Shown: positions 1 to 11,639, numbered from the stretch's first letter. The stretch: 64,000 nt of DNA from Branchiostoma floridae (GCF_000003815.2 NC_049988.1:23450018-23514017), one strand, 5' to 3'. Notes: a model not told the origin generated them from the letters alone. Made by a program: numbers and translations.

Positions 1-454
1 AATTGTATCACGCATTTTCAATACTAAATGTAACGTCAAAGCATGTAACAAAGATAGTCATCGCCATTTTACATAAGTATGTACATGAATTATTTGTTAT
101 CATAATACAAAGCAAAAACAAATTTAAATACCGAAACAAGGAGAAAAGATCAGGTGAAATCTAAAAAAAATATATGTTCGTTTATTCAGAAAAGAATCAG
201 CATCGCAGTTTGTAAGAACAAACTGAATATCACTGATTTTGTACAAATTTTCAACATGTCGACTACAAAATAAATGTATATACATCCATTAAACAAATTA
301 CAGTACATGATACAGAAACGCCTATACAAAGTTGTACATTATACTTCACAAGGAACATCGGAGTCAAGGACAGGAACGTCCTACGCAGAGTATCAAGCCT
401 CGTTGTACAGGCGTAGAGCCTGGTACAAGAACGACCTTCTCAGTCTCTGTGTCT
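1..454. other. Spacer before first assembly gap
   Basis: This A+T-rich stretch shows no coding exon that I can support. The open frames that cross into the N run are artefacts of the gap. No repeat family seen elsewhere in the window was recognised here. Confidence 0.6.
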
Positions 455-554
455 NNNNNNNNNNNNNNNNNNNNNNNNNNNNNNNNNNNNNNNNNNNNNN
501 NNNNNNNNNNNNNNNNNNNNNNNNNNNNNNNNNNNNNNNNNNNNNNNNNNNNNN
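455..554. other. Assembly gap (100 N)
   Basis: A run of exactly 100 N, the usual scaffold-gap placeholder. The true length of the missing sequence is unknown. Confidence 0.99.
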
Positions 555-2230
555 GCAGCGGGGTTGCATTACCGCTTGTGCCACATGCTCAGTCAGTAGT
601 TACCATCCCCATGAAAACAATGTTTCTTCTAACTATCTGTTTTTGAATGCAAAAGATAAATACAAACTAAATATCATGGAAATCCGTCCTTCCTATGTTC
701 CATTGTGCTTCTCTTGATATTTGTAAAAAAAAACGCCCCTGCAGTTTAAGGGCAATCTGCTCTGATACCCAACTGTCACTTCTTTCTATTATCACATGCT
801 ATCTGCCATAAAAAAATCAAGACCACGTGGACAGTATGTCCAGGTCAAAACAAACCAAACATTGAAGTTCTGCTGCAGTACCAAGGTCACATACTAGGGG
901 GAGAAAGGAAGACAGACACACCCAAAACAAATACACAAAACAGACTCATATAACTCATTTCCTTTCAAAAAAACAACCTCAGGATTCATACTTAAGGATC
1001 CTCCTTAAACCCCTTACAGGCCCGCGTTGTTTACACCATCTTTTGCACTCCTCCACGTATCAGAAGGTGAACCCCATTTGTTCCCGTAATGGAGTGAAAA
1101 ATAATGGTTCCAACATACCTTGTTAGTATAAGATCTTCCACTAAGGTTTATGATATGATAGTAATTTCAAGAAGACAGAGCCATTTTATAGCCGGGCCCC
1201 TGCCCAAACAAAGCGTGGACCTTGCTAGAAGAAATTGCAACGCATAAACTATTTCACGAAACGCCTTGTACCCAGAGATTTTACTCTTAAATAAACAAGA
1301 GGCCGTCTTACCTACAGAAACTGGAACACAAGCCTCGTACACGACACCAGTCGGCTGCCTAAAACGGCGAAATAGTGGTCTTAGAATTTCTGAAATTACG
1401 AAAATCTCCCCAGACTACGCCTTTCGTCACTTCCGAGTAAACAGGAAGTCGGAATCAGCTGACCCGAAAGTGTACTGTGACCCAGGGTCAACCTTCATCT
1501 CATGATTACTCAAACGTTGTCGCGATCTCGCTTAATCGGGATTTATGGTAGAAATGGCTCATTTGTCTTCGAAGCTGACACTGTCCAGATTGTTATTGTC
1601 CTGTGTAGCTCTTTAGGGTAATATTTAACGTAACGTGCTTAAAATGGCGGCCTCCTTTATTTCTCCGCTTTTACGGGCAAAGAGGAAACAAATCTCCTCT
1701 TAACCGATGACATCATATATTTACATGTACTTGTCATAACATAACAAAAGCCCAGTCATAATTATAGAAAAGTGGGATCCATCGTCTTCCACTGCCTAAA
1801 AAAAGTAGAACCATACACCTATAAGTTAAGTTACAATGTGTACTGTTAGCATTTAGTCTGACTAAAATCGCGCTCCTAGCGGCCGGCCCCACAATCAGAG
1901 AGGGGGTCATTAACCCCAGTCGGCGAAAGATTGTGTAAACACAGGCTAAGTTAGCATTTCAACCTTAATATTTCTTGTCAGCCCCCTTTTATGTCATTTA
2001 CAATTTAATAGGCATTGCGCAAGAATTAACATTAAACGTAATATTCATAAACCAGACCTGACCCTGTGTTACCGATAAAAGATAGCGAATGCTCAATAAT
2101 GGGCAGTTGCTTGAGTACACCATCATTCGGCAGACCTGTACATGTAAAATATTTGCTTTTCTTTTTTTTTTGGCAACAAAAGGTTCTGTATTTTATTCTC
2201 AATTTGTAGCGCGAGTAACTCTCCAAGCAG
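555..2230. other. Spacer with a diverged copy of the lectin-upstream block
   Basis: No gene is supported. Positions about 1290-1500 resemble 6620-6800. They share the order GTCTTACCT, then GAACAC(C/A)AGCCT, then AAAATCTC, then AAACAGGAAGTCGGA with GACCCG. This is a third, more diverged copy of the block described at 6450-7075 and 63240-63860. The remainder is unassigned A+T-rich DNA. Confidence 0.45.
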
Positions 2231-2231
2231 A

Positions 2232-2361
2232 GGTTAGGCTCCAGCTGTTTTTTCGCGTGTTTATCTGGCTTTATACTTTGTGTTTTGATGTCTCGCGGCC
2301 GCGATTACAAAGTAAAAACGGTTAAGAAAACGTGAAAAAAAAACAGCCGGAGCCTAACTTA
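2232..2361. mobile_element. Hairpin MITE, about 130 bp
   Basis: The left arm begins AGGTTAGGCTCCAGCTG and the right arm is the reverse complement of AAGTTAGGCTCCGGCTG. The centre is itself palindromic (CGCGGCCGCG) and is flanked by TACTTTGT and ACAAAGTA. The whole segment can fold into one long hairpin, as expected of a non-autonomous inverted-repeat transposon. No target-site duplication was identified, so the family is unassigned. Confidence 0.6.
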
Positions 2362-2409
2362 TGCATGAACAGTTAGCGTGGGTGGTCCTTGTAAATTATA
2401 CTTAAACTT

Positions 2410-3360
2410 AACTGCGGCTGCTTCTATACTCAAACGAATCGGCCTCTTCAAATAAATGATATTTCCAAACAAATGTGTACCAAAGAACTTTATAGAAGAA
2501 AACTGTTAACAAATGTAAGATAACAATAAAACCAACGATAAAGCTTCTATGTGACTTTCCAAGAACTAAAAAATTGTCTGTAATATTCCTACAAAATATA
2601 AAACTGATCTCCTATCATTGGGTTGATATGAACTGCTATACAATTACATTTTTATTGATCCATTGCTCTTACATGATTTCAATACTTCTGTGGCATGCAG
2701 TTAAACCAAACGTATCTGCTACATGGACAGAAAATATTATAACTGCATCCTCTTTGTTGCAACTAACGATGGAAGGCAAAGGCACATCTACCTACCTGAC
2801 CTAGGGAGACTACAACTGAAACATGATAACACTAACACTACAGTATATGTAAAACAGTAGTATAATCATCATCATTTTAATTATACGTGGTGGTAAACGT
2901 CACTTCTGTACAGCAAAAGAAGACTTGCTTAACAAAACAACTATTTCCACCAGTTCTACTGTTATACCTTAACTACAAGCCCAACATGTATAACAAGATC
3001 TGTGATTTGAGATTTTATTCAGCTCTAATATAAATGGAAAACTTGACATGTTACAAAAGGACATATACAATACATAACATGAACAACGTTTCATGCAAAA
3101 GTCTATAGCTACTTTGATATATATGTCTAAGGTTGGGAATCTAGCAAATCTAAGATAAGAAATCAACAAGCAAATAAAATAAAAGTAATAAAAAATGTAC
3201 CGTTCTTACCAAGAGAATTATAACAAAAGTCAATCAAGAATACACATAGATGGTAATCAAATACTTAGCTATACAATGTTCAAACCACTTCTACTAAACA
3301 AAATAAATCCACAAATTGGCAATGTTTTTGCAGACAATCCTTCATAAACGTTGCTACATG
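2410..3360 (-). repeat. Inverted duplicated block, probable 3'UTR of the zinc-finger gene
   Basis: Read on the minus strand, this segment aligns almost end to end with the plus strand at about 59725-60580. The match includes GGTACACATTTGTT, TTATTTGAAGA(G/A)GCCG and GGTTTTATTGTTATC. An AATAAA signal at 3014-3019 (minus strand) has a counterpart at 59969-59974. The block lies directly downstream of the minus-strand zinc-finger gene, so it may be that gene's 3'UTR. It could also be a dispersed repeat. The two copies lie about 57 kb apart in opposite orientation. Confidence 0.7.
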
Positions 3361-3466
3361 ACTAACATCTCTCCAGCACTTTCACACTCATGGGCTTTCT
3401 TATTGATGAGTCTGAGTGTGCTTTCTAAGACTACCGAGTTCACTGCACTGTTTATAGTGCATCCCA
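3361..3466 (-). pseudogene. Decayed ninth and tenth zinc fingers past the stop
   Basis: Just after the TAG stop of the finger gene, the +1 frame on the minus strand reads QCSELGSLRKHTQTHQ. This is a clear relic of the QFSELGTLKKHMRTHT type seen in finger 7. Further on, codons reading E-S-P followed by stops sit where the next GEKPY linker would fall. The functional array was therefore longer and has been shortened by a nonsense codon plus a small length change. Confidence 0.7.
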
Positions 3467-4237
3467 CTAGTAGGAGTTTTTCTTAGTGTGAGTCTGCATG
3501 TGGCGTTTTAGATTACTCAGCTCACTGAACTGCCTGCTGCACTCCTCACACGTGAAGGGTTTCTCCCCTGTGTGAGTCCGCATGTGTTTTTTAAGAGTAC
3601 CCAGCTCACTGAACTGCCTGCTGCACTCCTCACACTTGTAGGGTTTCTCCCTTGTGTGAGTCCGCATGTGTCTTTTCAGATTACCCAGCCGACTAAACTG
3701 TATGCTGCACTCCTCACACCTGAAAGGCTTCTCCCCTGTGTGAGTCCGCATGTGAGTCTTCAGAGCATCCAGGTGACTAAACTGTCTGTTGCACACCTCA
3801 CACTTGTAGGGTTTCTCCCCTGTGTGAGTCCGTATGTGTTTCTTCAGTTCACCCAGCTGAATAAATTGCTTACTGCACTCCTCACACCTGTAGGGCTTCT
3901 CTCCTGTGTGAGTCCGCATGTGACGTTTCAGATGACCCAGCTGACTGAACTGCCTGCTGCACTCCACACACCTGTAGGGTTTCTCACCCGTGTGGGTCCA
4001 AATGTGATTCTTCAGATTACCCAGCTGACTGAATTGCCTGCTGCACTCCTCACACCTGTAGGGTTTCTCCCCTCTGTGAGTCCCCATGTGTCTCTTAAGA
4101 TTACTCAGCTTACTGAACTGCTTGCTGCACTCTTCACAACGGTAGTATTTCTCTCTATTGTCAGAACTTACATGAGAACCCTTCTTTGTCTCTCTCATGA
4201 CGTCATCCATACTCTGTACGTTGCTTGTTGATGCCAT
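3467..4237 (-). CDS. C2H2 zinc-finger protein, 8 fingers, 256 aa
   Basis: A predicted nuclear DNA-binding protein; its target is unknown. After a 30-residue leader without a KRAB, SCAN or BTB domain, eight C-X2-C-X12-H-X3-H fingers follow back to back. Each is joined by TGEKPY/F or a close variant (RGEKPY, TREKPY). The fingers share an EECSxQFSxLxxLKxHM core, and variation is concentrated around the helix positions that contact DNA. The coding part is a single exon. The ATG at 4237 is the first in frame and lies just inside a 3' splice site (TTGTTTCTACAG, exon starting at 4259), so at least one 5'UTR exon lies upstream. The consensus differs from the YMCGECGYRTA type of the three plus-strand genes, so this is a separate subfamily. 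Relic fingers follow the stop. Confidence 0.85.
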   Translation of the reverse strand: MASTSNVQSMDDVMRETKKGSHVSSDNREKYYRCEECSKQFSKLSNLKRHMGTHRGEKPYRCEECSRQFSQLGNLKNHIWTHTGEKPYRCVECSRQFSQLGHLKRHMRTHTGEKPYRCEECSKQFIQLGELKKHIRTHTGEKPYKCEVCNRQFSHLDALKTHMRTHTGEKPFRCEECSIQFSRLGNLKRHMRTHTREKPYKCEECSRQFSELGTLKKHMRTHTGEKPFTCEECSRQFSELSNLKRHMQTHTKKNSY

Positions 4238-4267
4238 CCTAAGAGATCTGGCGCAATTTCTGTAGAA

Positions 4268-5200
4268 ACAAGATAAACGACCATTGAATTATGACGTACT
4301 AGATTCGTCAATATTAGTATTTACACGTCCTTTGTTGATGACAATTTCTGAATCCTATGACAAATAGTTTGCTCCTTTCAGTGATGTGGCATAATTCTCA
4401 CTTAATATATGGACGTATTTGCTACCACAAAAGCCTATAAGTAAAAAAAACCCGTCCCCCAACCATTTCTGACTGTGGTCGCATAACACAGTATGTAAAG
4501 GAGTTCGGGCACAAAATAGAGCGTCGCAGCTCTTGAAAGAGCCATTGATTTTCTTCTGTGTAAGTCAGCGAGTCGAAAACTGTAGAGGAATATGTCAGTT
4601 GATGCTGTATGACGTGGATTACGGTGTTAGTTTGGCTGGGTAGAATTTCGTGAATGAATCTTGTTCTCAAGTACATCGCTTCTTGTCGGCAAGGGTTTGG
4701 TGAAAATCGGAGGTTCCGACGTTATTCCTGGGCTCATTTCCATAGGAAAGCCATGACAGTGGGAATAAAACGTGCTTAGTCTGTAGTCAATGTTTTACAG
4801 GGGGATTTGGCCATGCTATTGGCCGGATTGAAACTTCTTGGAAAGATGAAACATAGGCTGTTGTCATTTTCGTTTGCTTGACTACAACTAGTACTAGTGG
4901 ATATTGCCCCGTTAATTTCATGACATCTTCCAGGAAATGTACCACGCTTGTACTACTGTTCGTCCGTATATAACGTTACATGTAAAGGCGGAGTAAAACC
5001 ATCTACCCATTAGCTAACCATATCGGTAAATTACCTTACACGACAAACTCCCTTCCTCGGCAGACGCCCTTTCCCGGCATAGGAGAACAACTAAGCCAAC
5101 GTTCACGCCCCCCCCCCCAATAAAATAAAAGACAGCCTCGCTCGAAGTCTACATTTCTCCATGTATCAGAATGTTTGCTCCGTTTATGAAGCTGTAAGAA
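4268..5200. other. Spacer upstream of the zinc-finger gene
   Basis: No coding exon is supported. The segment should hold the promoter and 5'UTR exon or exons of the minus-strand finger gene, but I could not place a TATA box or first exon. A short poly-C run lies near 5110. Confidence 0.4.
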
Positions 5201-5204
5201 TAAG

Positions 5205-5465
5205 CCTCATAGAGGTTAGAACGCATGTGCGGCGACTGGAATTCTAGGTTATATGTCAAAGGGTAAGGCCCCGAAATTGAAAACAAAACCGGTCTGGACA
5301 TTTGTTATGCAAATCGAAACAAAAGTCGAGACAAGGACTGTTTATAATTTCGAGGCCTTATCCTTTGACATTTCATATATGGCCTCCTTCGGTCAATATT
5401 GACCATGGTAAAATCCAAATAGAAATCCTGTCACCACACATGCGTTCTAAACTCTATAGAAGGCC
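5205..5465. mobile_element. Hairpin MITE family A, copy 1
   Basis: The left arm carries GTTAGAACGCATGTGCGGCGAC, then TATGTCAAAGGGTAAGGCC and CGAAATT. The right arm carries the same order reversed and complemented, ending with GCATGCGTTCTAAAC-like sequence near 5440. The arms are about 100 bp with a short centre. A second copy of the family is at 6255-6487, and partial arms are at about 25090-25190 and 63800-63850. Confidence 0.7.
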
Positions 5466-5469
5466 TTGT

Positions 5470-6150
5470 AGGATGATTGCTTATAATAGATTATCAGAAA
5501 CTCAGAGCCAAACCAGTTCGATAACTGGTTGTGAGTCGTGTTTATTCAACCTGTGTGGCTGTGCTATACTCTAGTACATTTGTATCAGATAATGCTTCCA
5601 AGCAGTTACAGCAGGTTTACAGTTTATGGGTTTAGGATACAATCACAGTGTTTCTATTACCAAGTACAGTATATACTACATAGAGATAGCGGGTCTAAGT
5701 TACAGGGAGGGTTAGTCTAACTCTAAGTGTTACGTACTATAAACTACAAGCTACAGAGAGACTAGCCTGATTAAATCTCGCTTATAGCAGCCCGCCAAAC
5801 ATCCGCCGGCCAACTGCCGGGAGGGGCCAGTTACAGCCCTGGACAGCGGAGTTTGTGTTACACAGACTACAGAGAGACTAACTAACACGTTCACATACCT
5901 GAATCCAAGGTCTCGACTGACTGATCAGACAAATACATCTTCCAAGCTTAACCAACATAACAATAGCATATCTACTTAGCGAATCAGAGGACTGCTCTCA
6001 TAAGTCTCAACCAATCAGAGCTCGACTAACGAGCAAACCCCAGCTCCCATATATGTCTAACCAAACAATAGCCCTAATTACATACATTAGTCACAGGTCA
6101 TGGTTGTTACAGAGTAAAAAACAATAAAATTTCAGACGTACAGTACTAGT
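5470..6150. other. Spacer without recognised gene
   Basis: No exon with credible splice sites or coding bias was found. The sequence is unassigned. Confidence 0.45.
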
Positions 6151-6254
6151 AGTGTAAGGTATATAAATCATACATTCAACAATGATGTACACACACGAGT
6201 GACACATCTTTTAGACTTATACTGCCCGAAAGTCGACGCGGCGTCGCTTCTACT

Positions 6255-6487
6255 ATAAGCCCTTTCGCAGAGGTTAAAACGTATGTGAGGCGACTTATTT
6301 AACCTCCTTGGTAATGTGTCAAATGGTAAGGCCCAGAAATTGAAAATAGTCATTGTCTTGACCATTGTTTCTATTTGCATAACAACGTCCAGATTCGTTT
6401 TGTTTACTTTTTGTGGTCCTACCCTTTGACATATTACCTAGAATTTTTGTCGCCGCAGATGCGTTCTGACTTATGTGAAAGGGCTTC
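6255..6487. mobile_element. Hairpin MITE family A, copy 2
   Basis: The inverted arms read AAGCCCTTTCGCAGAGGT on the left and the complement of AAGCCCTTTCACATAAGT on the right. They are followed inward by GCGGCGAC-like sequence, TATGTCAAA(G/T)GGTA and GGCC. A G+C-rich palindromic motif (GTCGACGCGGCGTCGC) sits just left of the element at about 6231. A variant (GTCAACGCGACGTCGC) sits just right at about 6499, so the true termini may lie further out. Confidence 0.7.
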
Positions 6488-7075
6488 CTACAAGAAAGTC
6501 AACGCGACGTCGCTTCTATTATTACTAGCGTCTCAGTTTGATCAAGGAGCTTTTTTGATAAAAGCTCCTTAGTCTGATAAAAGACCATTGGTCAAATCTA
6601 CATAGACTTCAAAATCAAGATACAACAGGTCGTCTTACCTGGACAGATTTGAACACCAGCCTTGCACAAAGACCGAGAATACTTGTCTTTGAAAGGACGA
6701 AAATCTCTCAAGACCACGCCGTGCCGAACGTTCGCCACAGTCCCAGCAAACAGGAAGTCGGATCAGGTGACCCGGTAGTATACTACCGTCCTAGGTCAAC
6801 TAAAGGTCAAACATCACCACCTGGTTATGGTCTCAGAACACAGTATTTATCCGCGAACCCCGTCCTCAAAAGTAGTTCGGGTATAAAAGGCACCGCAGTA
6901 CTTACAAAATTACGTAATTATTCTTCCGTGCACAACAGCGAGGTGGAAACTGTGGTGAATGGTAGAGAAATACATCGGTGTACACTGCTTCTTCGGCCGG
7001 CGGGAATTTGTGCCTCGATACTGTTACCGGCACTTCCTGTGTTTTGCCTGCAGTTTCAGTTGGGGTATGGGGTTG
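6450..7075 (+). repeat. Inverted duplicated block upstream of the decayed lectin
   Basis: This block matches the minus strand of 63240-63860 nearly throughout. Shared landmarks include AGTAGTTCGGGTATAAAA, CTTCCGTGCACAACAGCGAG, GTGGAAACTGTGGTGAATGG and CTGTTACCGGCACTTCCTG. Both copies carry a TATA motif in the same place, so the block looks like a duplicated promoter and leader. In the lectin at 25.6 kb the corresponding position holds a coding exon for the cytoplasmic domain, which is absent here. Confidence 0.75.
6882..6888 (+). promoter_or_regulatory. TATA-box candidate, conserved in the inverted copy
   Basis: TATAAAA lies within GGGTATAAAAGG. The same motif in the same context occurs on the minus strand at 63454-63460. 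Conservation in both copies supports a core promoter, with transcription expected about 30 bp downstream. No transcript evidence is available. Confidence 0.5.
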
Positions 7076-7105
7076 ATCTTAAAATTAGTATTTTGTTCCT
7101 CACAG

Positions 7106-9916
7106 ACCGCACGTATCCGGGTGGAGCAAGGCGCCGTGCTTTCTGTAGCTTTATCCGCTCCCACCGTAGCTGCATCGCTGCCGGCATTGCCGTACTGATC
7201 TCTGTGGGACTCGCCCCTCTGACGTTCATCAATAAAGAGGTAAACACTTTATAGCTAGTGCAGGTTTATAACACCGTTTGTCTTGTCAATTTACCCGCGA
7301 GGCTAACAAAACAGTAAGTGTCTTCGTGTTCCCACAAGCTATTCTAAGGTTTAGTATTCTAACGTATGTTTTTAGGAAATATCCGAACTGTCAACAGCCT
7401 TGAAGCGCGACCAAGACGACATGCGTCAACTATCCACCACTGTTGACGCCTTAAAGCGCAACCAAAACGACATGCGCCAACTGTTCTAATGAGGTATATC
7501 CAACGAATTGTTGCTTTTCAAATATCCCCCATGTCTATACGTCAGTACGATGTTATTGTTAAACTTCTTTTCAAGCATTTTGTCCTCACGGGTACACAGC
7601 TTGGAATGGAATCTGCGACAAGGCCTTCAACACAGGTAAGACCTTCAGCGATGCGGCCGCGGCCTGTGGTGAAGACGGCGGCACCCTCGCCATGCCCCGA
7701 GACGCCGAGACCAACGCCTTCCTGATCTCCCTGTACAAGTCAGTGAGTAATAGGGCCCGGTTCTGGTTCGGCCTGCACGATCAGCGCGAAAAGGGAAGCT
7801 TTGAGTGGGTGGATGGTTCTGCACTTGGAACGTACAGCTCCTGGGGGCCGGGACAACCGGACAAACATGGAGGCAACGAGGATTGCGTTGTATACATCGC
7901 AGCCTCATCCCGGAAGGACAAGTGGGGCGACTACTTATGCGACGTGCTGATTCGTTTCATATGCCAGATTGTTCCAGGTAGGCTTATAACCATACCATTT
8001 TCTAAAACCCTTCTTTCTAGTTAACATGACACATCCTAAGTCTCCATCAGACTAATCATGTTAGACCCTTGGTCATCAGAATGCCACTTTTCTCTTGAAA
8101 TCATGGAAACCACGAATTGTACTAAAGGTGGGGCTTTTCGTCTCCCTCTGCTTCCGAAAAAAGATGTCAAACCCAACCTGTTAAAGGAAAGCATCAGAAA
8201 ATCTTCAATTCATTATTTTCCAGTAGTTTACTCATTAAAAAGTTGATTTACGTCAATTTTTACATTAATCCGCCCAATATGACCCTGTAGACACGTTTTA
8301 ACTTCGCGCTCTCCTCCCCTCTCCCGCCGCGCTGGCCGATGACGTAATGGCCTCGTTCTGATTGCCTGCGCGCTGACGTCACAAATCAGAATTGAAACTT
8401 CTGGCCATGCCAGCCATTTTGCTCGGTGAACCTCGGTCCCTTCGGCGGGAAATCACACCGCCATTCTGGAAGCCAGTCCGTTGTTGTTGACAATTAACTT
8501 CGTGGACCTGTAAGTCGCGTTGTGAGCTGTCTACGAAGCCATGGTCCCCGGGAGACTGAACATGAATTAGCTTGTCTGCAGCGGGTGAACCGCGCGGCGA
8601 CGGGACGAAATCAAAACAATGGTTTTTGGGGAGGTTCACGCACCGTGCCATTCTGGACTATTACAAGAGCGAGTTCGGGTCAGTTCTTACCTTCTCCTTT
8701 CCGAACAGCACAGTGATAATTACACGTAAGCTTCCACGAATTTTGGTTGAATTCACAGTTGTAGACCTCGTTTGTTCTACTGACAACATACCCTTGATCG
8801 CTACATATCGAACAACCCCCTTTTCGCGCCGAAACAGATAGCACCACAACTTGTACAGATCGTGCGAGTTACGCCTCGCCTCTCACTTTATTTTCTGTTT
8901 CTCGGGTAAATTATCTGGACTGGTCGGTTTTTCAATCATGTAGCTTTGGCGGATATTGCTGGGGGTTCATTCAAAACAAATCACGGACTCTGAAACGAAG
9001 CCGACATTTCGCGCCATTCACAATGCCGGCCTGTGTTGTATGTAAAAACAACAAGGCTGTATGTATGTTTCGGCGCGGAAGGGGGATCGTTCGATATGTA
9101 GCGATCAAGGGTATGTTGTCAGAGAATGATTTTTTTTAATGTCCCTGCCAGTTGGACAATTGTGAATTCAACCAAAATTCGTGGAAGCTTACGTGTAATT
9201 ATCGCTGTGCTGTCCGGAAAGGAGAAGGTAAGAACTGACCCGAACTCGCTCCTGTAACAGTCCAGAATGGCACGGTGCGTGAACCTCCCCCACCACCATT
9301 GTTTTGATTTCGTTCCGTCGCCGCGCGGTTCACACGCAGGCAAGCTTATTCATGTTCAGTCTCCCGGGGACTATGGCTTCGTAGACAGCTCACAATGCGA
9401 CTTACAGGAAAGTAATTTTCAATGACAACAAACTGAACTCCAGAATGGCGGGGTGATTATTTACCGCTGAGAGGACCGAGGTTCACCGAGCAAAATGGCT
9501 GGCTAGAAGTTTTGGATCCGTGACGTCATACAATCTCAGACGATCAGAACGAGGCCATTACGTCATCGGCCAGCGCGGCGGGGAGAGGAGGAGAGCGCGA
9601 AGTTCAAACGTGTCTACAGGGTCATATTAGGCGGATCAATGTAAAAATTGACGTACATCAACTTTTTAATGAGTAAACTACTGGAAAATAAAGAATTGAA
9701 AATTTTCTGATGCTGTCCTTTAAGAAATAGCCAACACTAGTATTAGACTAGAATATTGTTTATAACTGTTCATTGTCACTTGTATATCTCCTATGTTTAT
9801 ACCATGCACTTGCAATTAGCCCTCGGGTATAAACTCGCAAATAAACTTCTCAAAATATTTTTATACCACATCACTCTATATCTTATGTCTGTTGTTTGTT
9901 TTCAGGTCGTCCCTAG
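7106..9916 (+). pseudogene. Decayed C-type lectin receptor copy
   Basis: Exons matching the intact lectin at 25.6 kb are 7106-7239 (membrane segment IAAGIAVLISVGLAPLTFI), 7376-7489 (stalk), 7576-7977 (C-type lectin domain) and 9906-9916 (Gly-Arg-Pro-stop). The domain exon is well preserved, with CPHGY, WNGICDKAF, WFGLHD and the cysteines. The sugar-site motif is QPD, which in known CTLDs favours galactose, and the usual WND is WGD. Three defects argue for a pseudogene. The stalk has only two units and hits TAA at 7487. The small exon between stalk and domain is missing. No exon for the cytoplasmic N-terminus was found upstream. A 1.5 kb transposon occupies the last intron. A shorter product using another start cannot be excluded. 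Confidence 0.7.
8181..9723. mobile_element. Fold-back DNA transposon flanked by TTAA, possible Kolobok/THAP type
   Basis: The element spans 8185-9719 (1,535 bp) and has TTAA on both sides (8181-8184 and 9720-9723). Its ends are AGGAAAGCATCAG and the complement of AGGACAGCATCAG. The inverted arms are about 650 bp, with a centre of about 200 bp. At 9023 the plus strand opens MPACVVCKNNKAVCMF, which resembles the start of a THAP zinc finger, and a partial counterpart lies in the left arm on the minus strand. TTAA duplications with a THAP-like finger are known from Kolobok transposons; piggyBac also uses TTAA. No transposase core remains, so it is non-autonomous. It lies in the last intron of the decayed lectin. 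Confidence 0.7.
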
Positions 9917-10149
9917 GTGACAGGCGGAACTATCTCCACCACTGTAAACCGGCCCTCCGGACATCTGAAGTAAAACTACTAGCCAGTCAAACGATTTGGT
10001 TTGGCCGTATGACGTAAAACACTTGCAACTACATTGTTTTCACAGTAGACTGACTACTTTTTGTTGTTGTAGTAAACGAGGAAAATGCCTAATGTCATAA
10101 CAACCTAGTATTTATTGATGGAAGGTCCTTTAAGAATTTTCTTTATAAA

Positions 10150-10290
10150 ACTCATTTTCTCTGAGTGGGCCACTGAAGAAACCATATTGGTGAAACCGAT
10201 CTGTACATGTGTGGCACTAAATCAAAGTTACCAACAGGAACTGCGGCTCCGGCTGTCTTACTGAGTGGTGACTGTGGCGAGAAAGATGTC
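10150..10290 (+). pseudogene. Possible zinc-finger relic
   Basis: CATATTGGTGAAACCG followed by CTGTACATGTGTGG resembles the HTGEKPYMCG linker plus finger start of the plus-strand finger genes. The flanking sequence does not sustain a finger. It lies between the decayed lectin and the orphan finger-gene upstream block, where a remnant would be expected. Confidence 0.3.
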
Positions 10291-10739
10291 GGTTAGTGTG
10301 AGGATCAGTGCGCTCCACATCTAATAATTGTCCGTCGTTTCGACACTGACCATTAAAATGTTGTACCCAAACCTGTGTTCCACTCATGGCGTATTTCTCT
10401 TAACCAAGGTAGTCAAGAGATACGTACGAACAAATCCTTCATTCTTCCATCTGGAGTTTGCTTTTTTTTCTTCAAAAGATGCTGTAGCAAAACTCCAGCC
10501 CAGTAAACGGCTTCCCCTGGCGGCCAAAGTTATATTGCACCGTTATGTAATCCCACACTTGACAGCATTTTGACATAAAAATAGAATCTATAAATAGACA
10601 AACAAATACAACAATGTCGCATTTATTCAACCTTTTATTTTTTTAACCTTTAACCGTTCCGTGTGACCAGACTAAATTGATAAAAATTTCACCCTGCAAT
10701 TTTTATCAATTGATCACAAACATTATTCCTTCCTACAGC

Positions 10740-11230
10740 GCTGCATATCCGGACACATTCATTTGTCCAGTAGTACTTCACTCAAAAGTAGTACTCAACA
10801 GGGTGGACCATGACTCTGTTCGATAATTGTGCTGTACTAATACTAGTAATATTAGCAGTAATTCATTTCTCTTGAAAAGACAGCCTACTACCGAATTATA
10901 ATAATCAGCTTATCAAGCTTGTTTACATAAAAAGAGACACATTATAACGGGACACATTGCATGATCACTAGCTAATACAAAGGCAATGTCTGAAATTTGA
11001 TAACGTTAACCACTGATTATTTCCATGCTATGTAATAACACGAACAGAAGGAAGGAAGAAAAATCCAGAAAGGTATTAGGGGCAGCTCATCTGAAGTGTA
11101 GGCGGCACACACAATACACTGAAAATATATAATCAGGCATTGAATTGACCTTTCACCTCACAGTGCCAGTCACCTTTAACCCCTTGTTGCTCCAGACAGA
11201 CGCTTGCAGGAGAGATCGTGTCTATGGGAG
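10740..11230 (+). repeat. Orphan copy of the zinc-finger gene upstream/leader block
   Basis: CAGGGTGGACCATG, AATACTAGTAATATTAGCAG, CTGAAGTGTAGGCGG, AGGCATTGAATTGACC and CTCCAGACAGACGCTTGCAG occur in the same order as upstream of the finger genes at 30332-31713 and, partly, 34999-35169. No finger array follows here, so this is a promoter/leader without its gene. It is also the uninterrupted form of the site where a retrotransposon is inserted at 30398-31270. Confidence 0.7.
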
Positions 11231-11639
11231 CGACCCTCACGAGAAGACATGGTTCTATATGGGGGTTTCGAGACACACGGTGATTGAACGTGGCCAATCT
11301 GTTTCCGGGTCACATTTGCAACGTGTTTTCTAGAGCAGTTCAGGGCAGTGGTAGAAGGGAATTTAGCAACATAAAGTGTCCTTTTTTTGCCACAAATAGC
11401 AGTAAAAAATGAAAGCTTAATCTTATTACCCAGGGGTCGCCAGGCTCTTTCTTCGGTGACTCAATGCAGTCTGCCCTCCAATCTAATAGCCTGATTGAGT
11501 TTTGCCGACTCTTTCGGGCTTTTACTCCACGGAGCGCTAACTTTTGATCGGCGGTCAGACTCTCTGGGGCCGCCGAACAAACTAACTGGCCGTCCGGCAA
11601 TAAAAATCGTTCTACAGACACAGGCATTGAACCAGTAGA

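Noticed and set aside
455-554. Protein-coding frames spanning the N run
   Set aside because: The frames are open only because N codons were translated as X.
3572-4231. Plus-strand open frame of 219 codons
   Set aside because: It is the antisense shadow of the minus-strand zinc-finger array, kept open by repeat codon structure.
6649-7254. 201-codon open frame running into the lectin membrane exon
   Set aside because: The join at 7106 is a conserved splice acceptor, so the upstream part is leader/promoter sequence that happens to be open. Its ATG context is not shared by the intact gene.
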